Shown: in pieces, positions 36,207-44,400 of the stretch
Layout of the letters: every line of letters begins with the position of its first letter
Position numbering within the stretch: position 1 is the first letter of the stretch
From: Candidatus Protochlamydia sp.
GTDB taxonomy: Bacteria; Chlamydiota; Chlamydiia; Chlamydiales; Parachlamydiaceae
Assembly (NCBI GenBank): GCA_013695355.1
Contig: JACDAQ010000040.1
Location: 106,114-170,113 of the forward strand
Length of the DNA: 64,000 bases
Direction of reading: 5' to 3'
The notes under the pieces: model-generated
What the model saw: only the letters and a program-made list of their open reading frames with translations
Told to the model about the DNA's origin: nothing
Databases searched by the model: none
Made by a program: the position numbers and the translations under genes

Positions 36207-37184
36207 ATGAAAAAACTATTTACGGTGATTGCAGTAAGCTCATTTGCCTTAGTTTCTGCAAATCAATACAACCAACAGTCTGAAAATCAATCTTATGACC
36301 AAAAAAATGCTGATCAATCGGATCAAAATCAGTCATATAATACAACGGATGCTAACCAGTCATATAATCAAAAGAATTCCTATGGTCAGCAGCAATCTAA
36401 TCCTTCTTATGGCCAGCAGCAACCTAACCAATCATATGGTCAACAGCAATCCAATTCATCCTATGGTCAGCAGCAAGCTAATCAATCAAATCAACAAAAT
36501 CCATCAAATGACAAACAGCAGTCCAATCAATCCTATGGACAACAAAAATCTAATCAATCCAATGACCAACAGAAGTCTAATCAATCCAATGACCAACAGA
36601 AGTCTAATCAGTCCAATGGACAACAAAAATCAGGCCAGCAGCAGTCTCCTCAAACTAATGAGCAAAGAAATCGCGGCCGACAAGCTGCTTCTGATCAGGG
36701 GATCCGCCAAGAAATTCAAGACGAACTAAGCCCTGGTTGGTTTGCAGAAGGTTATCCTAATGTCACTTTTGACGTAAATAATGGTGATGTTATTTTAAGG
36801 GGCACGGTCGATTCGCTAAGAAATAAAAACAGTATCGAGAAAGGGGTCAAAAAGATTGTGGGTGTCAACAAAGTAGATAACCAGCTTAAAGTCTCTAAAG
36901 AGAGCGCAAATTTAAATGCCTATTCTGAATCCGATCTGCAGGACTCTGAAAGAAAATATCCGCGCGATTCCGCACAAACTCCTGAAGATAGACAACTAAA
37001 TGCTAAAATTAGAAATGAATTGAACGATGATTATGAAAATTTGAACTTAAAAACCGCAAATGGTGCCGTTACAATTAGTGGAACGGTAGATTCAGGAGAT
37101 GACATCCAAGACATTACTAATGAAATTAAAGATATTACAGGGGTAAGATCTGTTGATAATCAAATTAAAACGAAAAACCAATAA
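36207..37184 (+). CDS. Secreted BON-domain protein with FUS-like Q/N/S/Y-rich region
   Basis: 325 residues from the ATG at 36207 with TAGGAG upstream. The signal peptide is KKLFTVIAVSSFALVSA. Residues ~20-155 are almost only Q, N, S, Y, G, K and D in repeats such as SYGQQQSNPSYGQQQPNQ and later SNDQQKSNQ. Two BON domains follow (about 165-235 and 260-325) with FDVNNGDVILRGTVDS, and AVTISGTVDSGDDIQDITNE. BON domains are thought to bind phospholipid or envelope surfaces. The low-complexity part resembles the prion-like SYGQ region of human FUS. The paralog at 37465 has the BON pair but not the repeats. Confidence 0.85.
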   Translation: MKKLFTVIAVSSFALVSANQYNQQSENQSYDQKNADQSDQNQSYNTTDANQSYNQKNSYGQQQSNPSYGQQQPNQSYGQQQSNSSYGQQQANQSNQQNPSNDKQQSNQSYGQQKSNQSNDQQKSNQSNDQQKSNQSNGQQKSGQQQSPQTNEQRNRGRQAASDQGIRQEIQDELSPGWFAEGYPNVTFDVNNGDVILRGTVDSLRNKNSIEKGVKKIVGVNKVDNQLKVSKESANLNAYSESDLQDSERKYPRDSAQTPEDRQLNAKIRNELNDDYENLNLKTANGAVTISGTVDSGDDIQDITNEIKDITGVRSVDNQIKTKNQ

Positions 37185-37201
37185 TTCATTTTATTTAAAT
37201 T

Positions 37202-37263
37202 GGCTGTGAAACACTAGATAAAACTAAGCAGAATACCAAAGTTCATTATCTTTTTTCACAGCC
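37202..37263 (+). repeat. Inverted repeat after BON gene 1
   Basis: GGCTGTGAAA and TTTCACAGCC are exact complements around about 42 bases. A similar pair (GAGGCTGTGAA / TTCACAGTCTC) lies at 57546. It may be a terminator-like structure, although it lacks a T-run on the + strand. Confidence 0.5.
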
Positions 37264-37264
37264 C

Positions 37265-37300
37265 TTAGAACCTGTTCATATCTATGATCAGGTTCTTAAA
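37265..37300. repeat. Short palindromic repeat, copy 3
   Basis: TTAGAACCTG, loop TTCATATCTATGAT, CAGGTTCTTAA. Same family as 4628 and 35984. Copies 2 and 3 each stand upstream of a BON gene. That position could come from duplication of gene plus leader. Confidence 0.65.
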
Positions 37301-37373
37301 TGTCATTCTGTAAAATCCCAATCCCCTTTTCAATTTCCTGCCTACTAATCGATTCAAATGTTAGCTATTTAGA

Positions 37374-37400
37374 TTGACCTAAAATTATTTATATAAGATT
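37374..37400 (+). promoter_or_regulatory. Conserved upstream block, BON gene 2
   Basis: TTGACCTAAAATTATTTATA followed by TAAGATTGTGAATTTTT. It aligns with the block at 35935 over about 38 bases, including TTGAC, the AT-rich spacer and GATTGTGAA. It lies 65 bases before the start codon. Confidence 0.5.
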
Positions 37401-37464
37401 GTGAATTTTTAAGCCCCGATGTATCTAGCCCCTATCCAAGACAGCAAATTTTCTTCGGAGAAAG

Positions 37465-38043
37465 ATGAAAAAAATATTTATGCTCATGGTCATTTGCTCT
37501 AATATTATCGCTACTGCTGCCCATTCTAACGCAACCCTGTCAGATCAGGAAATAAAGCAGGAAATCCATGATTCAATAGGTTCAGGCTGGTTTTCAAAAG
37601 GATATGAAAATGTTTTATTCGACGTCCAGAATGGATTTGTCACTCTTAGAGGGACGGTCGATTCGCATGAAAGTAGCCGGAAAGTTGAAGATAGTGTCAA
37701 AAAGATTGAAGGTGTCAGGCAGGTAAACAACCAAATTGCCATCTCTAAACAAGGTCTTACTGCCTATTCGGATTCCCAATTAAATGATTATGAAAAAAAA
37801 TTTCCCCAGGACGCTGCTTTCGATAAGCAGGATAGACAAATCAATGCAAAAATACGAGATAAGGTAATTAGTAAGTGGTTTTCAAATGGGAATAAAAAAT
37901 TAGCGCTCAAAACTGCTAACGGAGTTGTGATCATTACAGGAACTGTTGACTCCTCTGAGGATGTACAAAAAGTAAGCGATCTAATTAAAGAGATTGAAGG
38001 CGTCAAATCGGTTAATAATCAACTAACGCCTAAAAATCAATGA
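37465..38043 (+). CDS. Secreted BON-domain (OsmY-like) protein
   Basis: 192 residues, GGAG before the start. Signal peptide KKIFMLMVICSNIIATAAHS. Two BON domains (about 28-95 and 120-192) carry the typical LRGTVDSHESSRKVEDSVKK and ITGTVDSSEDVQKVSDLIKE. The GWFSKGYENVLFDVQNG part is about 65% like the paralog at 36207, so this is a recent duplicate without the low-complexity insert. Likely periplasmic or envelope-associated, perhaps stress related as in OsmY. The alcohol dehydrogenase gene follows 43 bases later. Confidence 0.88.
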   Translation: MKKIFMLMVICSNIIATAAHSNATLSDQEIKQEIHDSIGSGWFSKGYENVLFDVQNGFVTLRGTVDSHESSRKVEDSVKKIEGVRQVNNQIAISKQGLTAYSDSQLNDYEKKFPQDAAFDKQDRQINAKIRDKVISKWFSNGNKKLALKTANGVVIITGTVDSSEDVQKVSDLIKEIEGVKSVNNQLTPKNQ

Positions 38044-38086
38044 TATTTCAAAAATATTTTCTAAAAGTTAAACTAAGGGGTATTAT

Positions 38087-39247
38087 ATGAGAGCATTGGT
38101 TTTTCATCATCCAAAAAAAGTCTCTGTTGATACCGTCGAAGATCCAAAAATAGAAAAAGATGATGATATCATCGTTAAAGTCACCTCGACAGCCATCTGC
38201 GGTTCAGATCTTCATATTCTAAATGGCTATGTACCTCAGGCCAGGCCCATGGTGTTAGGGCATGAGTTCATGGGGATTGTTGAAGAGACAGGAAAAGAGG
38301 TCAAGCATGTTAAAAAAGGCGACAGAGTTGTAGTTCCATTCCCAATTGCCTGTGGACACTGCTTTTTTTGCAATCATGGATTGACCACCAATTGTGAAAA
38401 TACCAACAGTAACTACGGGCCTGAAGGAGGGGTGCTTAAAGAAAAAGGGGCAGCCCTTTTCGGCTTTACCGATCTTTATGGGGGGTACCCAGGCGGCCAG
38501 GCAGAATATGCCAGGGTACCGTTTGCCAACTTTAGTCCAAAAATTATTGAACCTGAAATATCTGATGAAGAAGTTTTGTTTACAACAGACATTTTTCCTA
38601 CCGGCTGGGCAGCGATAGATTGGGCCCAATTGAAGGGGGGTGAAACCGTAGCGGTTTTTGGCTGCGGCCCAGTAGGAATTATGGCCCAAAAAGCCGCCTG
38701 GCTGAAAGGTGCCGGAAGAGTAATTGGAATTGATATACTTGATTATCGTTTAGATATTGCTCGCAAGGCTGCAAATTCCGAAACCCTCAATCTCCATTCA
38801 ACGGATGTCGTTCAGGAAATAAGAGACCGTACAGAAGGAAGAGGTGCTGATGTTTGCGTGGATGCTGTTGGAATGGAGGCCCATCGTTCAACCTGGGAAA
38901 AACTTTCAAATTTCCTCCATCTCCAAGCCGGAACAATCAATGTCATTAAACTTTGCGCTAGTGCGGTTAGGCGCGGCGGTACTATCTCGGTGGTCGGTGT
39001 CTACTCCTCGCCTTACAGCAATTTTCCATTTGGTCAAATTTTTGATAAAGGCATAACCATAAAAGCTGGCCAGGTTCCGGTTCAGCATTATATTGATGAG
39101 CTGTTAGAATTAGTGAAAACACGCAAGGTTATTTTGAATGACATCGTGACCCATACCTTGCCTCTAGAGCAGGCTGCATATGCCTACGATATTTTCCTTA
39201 AAAAGCAAGACAATTGCCTCAAGGTCATTTTGAAACCGGGAGGATAA
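38087..39247 (+). CDS. Zinc-dependent alcohol dehydrogenase (MDR family)
   Basis: 386 residues with AAGGGG upstream. The N-terminal GroES-like catalytic part has the zinc ligand Cys in AICGSDLH, His-Glu in LGHEFMGIV and the structural zinc loop CGHCFFCNHGLTTNC. The NAD-binding part shows AVFGCGPVGIMAQKAAWLKG and the acidic IGIDILDYR after it. An inserted segment around GALFGFTDLYGGYPGGQAEY is typical of the formaldehyde-dehydrogenase-like subgroup (COG1063). The substrate cannot be told from sequence. Confidence 0.92.
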   Translation: MRALVFHHPKKVSVDTVEDPKIEKDDDIIVKVTSTAICGSDLHILNGYVPQARPMVLGHEFMGIVEETGKEVKHVKKGDRVVVPFPIACGHCFFCNHGLTTNCENTNSNYGPEGGVLKEKGAALFGFTDLYGGYPGGQAEYARVPFANFSPKIIEPEISDEEVLFTTDIFPTGWAAIDWAQLKGGETVAVFGCGPVGIMAQKAAWLKGAGRVIGIDILDYRLDIARKAANSETLNLHSTDVVQEIRDRTEGRGADVCVDAVGMEAHRSTWEKLSNFLHLQAGTINVIKLCASAVRRGGTISVVGVYSSPYSNFPFGQIFDKGITIKAGQVPVQHYIDELLELVKTRKVILNDIVTHTLPLEQAAYAYDIFLKKQDNCLKVILKPGG

Positions 39248-39404
39248 TAATATGGGCAACATTACCAACCACAGCGTAGAAAATTAACCTTAAAGCCTTC
39301 GCTTTTTTAAAGAAGCAAAAACAGGTCAATGTAAAAGAGGCGTTAAAGCCTCTTTTTTTGATACAAAAAAAAATTCTTTTCTTTATTTTCCTATAATGAA
39401 TAAT

Positions 39405-39515
39405 ATTTTTGTTACAAAAGCTTAAGCTCAAATTTCAACTTCACAGCCCTGACCCCATCTATGCTATTATTGGGTCATTTTAAATCCGTCCCCTGCTTTG
39501 AAGTTACAGAGCACT
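39405..39515. mobile_element. Family-B palindromic element, partial copy
   Basis: Shows TGTTACAAAAGCTTAAGCT on the left, TGACCC and GGGTCATTTTAAATCCG in the middle, and TGAAGTTACAGAGCACT at the right end. The AGCACT end and GGGTCATTTTAAAT block are the same as in the copy at 26453. One arm is shortened. The right end lies 11 bases before the start codon of the hydrolase gene, directly next to its AGGAG ribosome site. Confidence 0.55.
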
Positions 39516-39525
39516 AGGAGTACCG

Positions 39526-40524
39526 ATGAGCTCAATTCTATTTTTTTTAATTATTCTTTTTTGTCCCTTCAGTAGTCTTTTCCTATTTGGCCAGGAATTC
39601 CAGCCAAGAACTGATAGCAAGACAATTGAGAAAGATAAATCAAAAAAACTTTTTATTGAATATGCCAAATTCTACAAAATGCCTGCTGATGTTGATCTAA
39701 AAGATATCACCGAAGAAGTTTTAAGCAGTCCCTACGTTAAAGAAGCGCAAAAAAAATGTATTCTGAACCATCAAAGGCGTTTGGTAGTTTTTACTTATCC
39801 AAGCGATGGATTAAAAATTAAAGGTCTTATTAGTTTTGTACCTGATCCTCAGAATCATCCCTTGCTAGTTTTTTTAAGGGGCGGCAATCGGATATTTGGA
39901 ATTCCTAATCCGGCCAATCCCCTGCTTTGTTTAGAGCAATATACTGTTATTGCCACTCTTTATCGCGGTGGGGTTAGCGAAGGGACCGATGAATTTGGAG
40001 GCAATGACGTCAACGACGTAAAAAACTTAATTGATTTTATGCCTGAGCTCGAGAACAAACTTAACATACAATTTCTAAACAAAAAAAAATTCATGCTGGG
40101 AGGGAGCAGAGGGGGCATGCAAATGTTCTTAGCCCTCGCCCGCTTCCCCGAACTTCAAGCTAGCTTTTCTAAAATTATTTCGCTTTCAGGTTTGCTTGAT
40201 ATGCGCCAATGCATGGCTTTCCGACCCGAAATGGAAGATATGTTCATCAAAGACTTTGGATTGGTCAAAGGAGTGAATGAAGAAGAATGGATTAATAAAA
40301 GGGATCCTCTTTTAACTGCTGACCGGATCCTGCCCAAGCTTCCCATCTTGATTATTCAAGGGACCCATGATAAGCGTGTAAGCCTCGAAGATGGCCATCA
40401 TATGGTTGATAAATTACAAAATAATGGAAATCAAGTTTCCTATTGGGAAATTGAGGGAGCTGATCATTGCTTGAACAATATTGAAGAAAGAGAAGAATTA
40501 ATTTTAAATTGGCTTGAAGAATAA
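39526..40524 (+). CDS. Secreted alpha/beta hydrolase (prolyl-oligopeptidase-like)
   Basis: 332 residues, AGGAG before the start. An N-terminal hydrophobic stretch (SSILFFLIILFCPFSSLFLF) acts as signal or anchor. A full triad is visible: nucleophile elbow GGSRGGMQM (Ser near 194), Asp in IQGTHDKRVS (near 285) and His in EGADHCLNN (near 316). The substrate is unknown; peptidases and esterases share this fold. Family-B repeat sequence lies directly upstream of its ribosome site. Confidence 0.85.
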   Translation: MSSILFFLIILFCPFSSLFLFGQEFQPRTDSKTIEKDKSKKLFIEYAKFYKMPADVDLKDITEEVLSSPYVKEAQKKCILNHQRRLVVFTYPSDGLKIKGLISFVPDPQNHPLLVFLRGGNRIFGIPNPANPLLCLEQYTVIATLYRGGVSEGTDEFGGNDVNDVKNLIDFMPELENKLNIQFLNKKKFMLGGSRGGMQMFLALARFPELQASFSKIISLSGLLDMRQCMAFRPEMEDMFIKDFGLVKGVNEEEWINKRDPLLTADRILPKLPILIIQGTHDKRVSLEDGHHMVDKLQNNGNQVSYWEIEGADHCLNNIEEREELILNWLEE

Positions 40525-40739
40525 TTGGTTCAATTAATGCTTTTGGCAAGAAATATCATTGACCCTAAAATTAATATCGGTGATCTCTCAAAAACACTTG
40601 TCCTCGCCTCAATGAATCCCATCCTCACATCCTGCTTTATTATAGGTTGACCCATTTTTTAAGTTATGATATTGTTAAAAATATTATAGTTTTGTTATAG
40701 CTATAATTTAAAAATTTTAAAATATTTATAGGAGATAAA

Positions 40740-41103
40740 ATGATTATACCAACAGAACAAAAAATTTCCACCTCTTAATTTCACCAACAATCAACTGATA
40801 GATGTTATTAATTTAATTAAAGAAGATAATATTGTTGCTCTATATACTTCAGGCGCCTGCAGGATTTTCCATGCAATTTTTTCTATCCAGCCAGATGCTG
40901 CAGAAACAGATATTCTTAAAGATCACAGGGTGATTTATCTTGATTGCAATAAAATGCCAGGTCTACTTGAGGACGGTGAGTGGGAATGGTACATAAAAGA
41001 TAAAATTAAAAATGTAGTTGAACTTGGTAAGAGCAGTGAACTAAGACAAGCAATAATTAATCAATCTTCTGTCAAGCATAGTGAGCAAATTTCATTAGGT
41101 TAA
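40740..41103 (+). pseudogene. Small gene broken by a single frameshift near its start
   Basis: GGAGAT and an ATG at 40740 start MIIPTEQKI, which then stops at 40776. Skipping one base in the AAAAAATTT run (40759-40767) joins it to an open frame from 40768 to the TAA at 41101: PPLNFTNNQLIDVINLIKED, later YTSGACRIFHAIFSIQPDA and KMPGLLEDGEWEWYIKDKIK. The complete product would have about 120 residues. No family was recognised. A good ribosome site and a strong terminator frame it, so this is a recent mutation, a sequencing error in a homopolymer, or slippage. Confidence 0.65.
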
Positions 41104-41109
41104 TTTTAT

Positions 41110-41136
41110 TAAGGAGGTCTTTTGGCCTCCTTTTTA
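41110..41136 (+). terminator. Intrinsic terminator of the frameshifted gene
   Basis: AAGGAGG, loop TCTTTTGG, CCTCCTTTTT. A strong hairpin with T-run, 7 bases after the TAA. Confidence 0.85.
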
Positions 41137-41451
41137 GCAAAGTTTTTTAAAATTTTATACTTTAATTAATAATTCAGGTGTCTTTATACTTTCTTTCCAA
41201 TTTATGGATTTTATTTATTGAGATACTAGTCAAGCTACTTTAGTCAACAACTTACCCAATCATTATTTTAGCATTAATATAAAAAGTTTTTTGTTAATTT
41301 TTATAAAATTTATATATAAAATTTAAAAATTTATCCCTAATAAAAATGAAAATTTTAAATATGCTATATATAATCAATTATAGTGACTTATAAATTTTTA
41401 TAAGATAAACTTTGTGAAAAGTTTTAGAATTAATTCATTTGGGGGTAATAA
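41137..41451. other. AT-rich leader of the 1488-residue gene
   Basis: About 315 bases of very AT-rich sequence with no coding frame or repeat. It must hold the promoter of the large gene. AT-rich boxes are too many to choose one. GGGGGT at 41441 precedes the TTG start. Confidence 0.4.
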
Positions 41452-44400
41452 TTGGAAAACTCATCCCGTTTTTCATACAATTCGGAATCTATACGATTCA
41501 ACGAAAGACTATTGGACCAAAATTGTCAGGAAATTATCAAATTCCCTAAAGACAATCCAGGCGCTATCCTAAGTGCAAGCTCAGGTGTGTTAATTAGGCC
41601 AGATCTAAATTGGAGCTTCTATGTAAAATCAAATACTAATTTATTAAATTTAGATGAAACAATCGAAGTGATCAATGAGACATTTAAAGAAGTATTAAAT
41701 GAATTTGAAGGAAAATCAAATTTATATAATTATAAAAACGACTTAGAGAATAAATCGATATTTTCAAATGATAATTCTGACAAAGAGCTCAAGGAATGCT
41801 TAATAAAAGAATTAGCTATGCTTAGCGGCTTAAATAATCTTGTGAAATGTTACAATGTCCGATATGATCAAAATAATGCCCTTCAGCAAGATCTTAGCAA
41901 ATTACATCAAATCCAAGATATATATGAAAAGTCTATTCTCGCTCATACTCAATTAATAAAAAAATTTGAATTTATTTCAGAAAATGAAATATTAGAGTGT
42001 ATGCCTAATAATATTTCGTTAACTAAAGGAATAAATCTAGGAAAAGAAATTCTCCAAAAACCAGACAATGCTATCAATAAATATTTAGAAATAAAAAACG
42101 GGCAAGTTCATTTTATTTTAGCTCCTCCTGCTGATTCGCACCAAATAATCGATTTTTTGAACGAAATAAAATATTCTCTCGATGATAATGACTGCAAACT
42201 AAATGAATATGAACTTCTTGCACTCGAAGCCCTTGCTTCGACCTTGCTTTATTCCTATGTTATTAATACATTTCCCGATTTTGACATCATCCTTGAAATT
42301 TTAAAAGCTATTAAATCAGAAACATTTAGACAATTAAGCAAAGCAAACCAAGACATAGTGATAGATCTAAGAGGTTCGGATGAAAATCAAGCCTTTTATC
42401 AATTGATAAAAGAAAAATTAGAATTGACTCCTAACTACCCTAGAAATTTTTGGCTCGACCCTCGCTCTTTGGAAAAAATGCAATTTTCTATTCCAATACT
42501 TAATGAAATTAGAAAAAAAATAGAAAATCCTTTATCTGAACTTGATGACTCTTTCCAATGCATTTACGACAATTACGGACTTGGCTTTCAAATTTATTTT
42601 CATTCTAGCCAAATTGATTCCGAAAACTCCCAACTTCTTATTTTTCTCAATGAAAACTGTTCATTTGCACGTACTGCCAGTATAAACCATCAGTTGGGAC
42701 TACTTGGTGATCCAATAATTCTTTCTTATGCAGAACAAGTATTAAGTAATATCATTACATTAGATGTACTAAGAAATTACCATTCAGAACTCTCCCAAGG
42801 AAAAGTTGACCTTATTGCTTCTGGCTACGATAATTCCGGTTGCGCTGCTACAATCATAGCTAATAAAATAGCATTTATCTATCCAAAAATTCAAGTTAGA
42901 TCCATTGCAGTGGGTTCAACCTCTTTCGTCTCTACGGAAGATGCCTACAATATGAATAAAGCAAAAAATTTCTTTCCTATCAGACTTAAATATGTCGGTG
43001 ACAAAAATATAGATAGAAAAATTGGAGCCGCCTATAGCGACGATACATACTATACTTTCCCTCTATTTGTTGAATACAAACAACATGTTTTTGATATAAA
43101 GAACCATAATAAAGAAGAATATGGCAATGTAATTAATTTTATTCCTGCAATGACGAAGCCTCTTTTATTATTGAACATATATAATGAATTTAATAATTAT
43201 ATTAATTATGGAAAACTAGACACAAGTTTTATCTCAAAAATTAAATTTACAGAAAAACAGTTAGTTGGATTTGATAAATTAGTTAAATTTGGCCAAGATC
43301 AAAACCTTATTAATTCCCCTAATGTATTTATTAATGTAGATAATAATCAAAATTTTATACTTAAAAAGTTACCTCCTAATCTCTCAGAAGAAGAAAAGAC
43401 TATTTCAGCTCTTAAAGAAATTGTTAAGTTTTTAAAAAATATAGAAATAATGAGCAGTGTTACAGCAAACAAATCTATTAATTTAATACTTATAGTGGAT
43501 AGATTGTTAATTAATTATATCGGATCTAATCTTAATCTTTGCAGAGGTAAAACTCCTGAAATAATTGACCTTTTTATTGAATTAAGAGAACTGGCCATCA
43601 GCCGTTTGAAATATTTAAACCTGGAACACCCTACACAAATTACTGAATCACTGAAGAAAAACGAGCTACTTTTAAAGGCTATAGATAGAATAGCAAAAAA
43701 TATGCCGTATAATAAAGATAATAAAAATTTTGAAAAAAATAAAATACTAGAACGGATTGATTTAAATAATGATAAATTTTTAGAATTTTTAGGATTTAAA
43801 ATAGCTTTCAAAGACAATGAAAAGTTTGATGATGAAAATTACAGCTCAATTTTACACAAAGATTTAAAAAATAAATATGAAATTTTATTATATACACCTG
43901 AAGAAATTGATAAAAAACAAAAGATTGTAATTTGCCTAAATGGAGATGATGTTCTTGGGGTGCAGGATAATACCAACTCTATCTTTGGTGCAGGAGATAA
44001 TGTTATACTTTCTAGAGCTACCATTTTAACCAAGGAAATAATTAAAAATTTAAATTTGGAATTTAAAAAATATAGTTTTAATCCTGATGATGTTGAAATT
44101 TTTCTCACCGGGTTTGGTGCTGAGGGTGCTGTCGCTGCGGCTGTGGGATACGAACTTGCCTTTAAATACCAACACTATTTGAAAAGCATCATTTGTTCAA
44201 TTGGATTCGGTGCTCCCAGATTCACTGAAAAACATGGCGTAAGGCTAATTAAAAATCAGAATAATTTTCTTCCTATACGGCTTTTAAGTGATACAGATAG
44301 TACATTTGATAATAGGCCTCTTTCCGATTTAATTAAAACTAATGTCCAGTTATCGCCTGAAAGTTATTATAGAATTCCCTGCCATTTAAGGACTGGAGTT

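Noticed and set aside
36360..36650. CRISPR-like direct repeats
   Set aside because: The periodic 27-base repeats are codons of the nine-residue protein repeat; there are no unique spacers and no cas genes.
36295..36729. 144-residue frame in the repeat-rich BON gene
   Set aside because: It is the shifted reading of the SYGQQ repeats (rows of M-x-N-S-N), not a separate gene.
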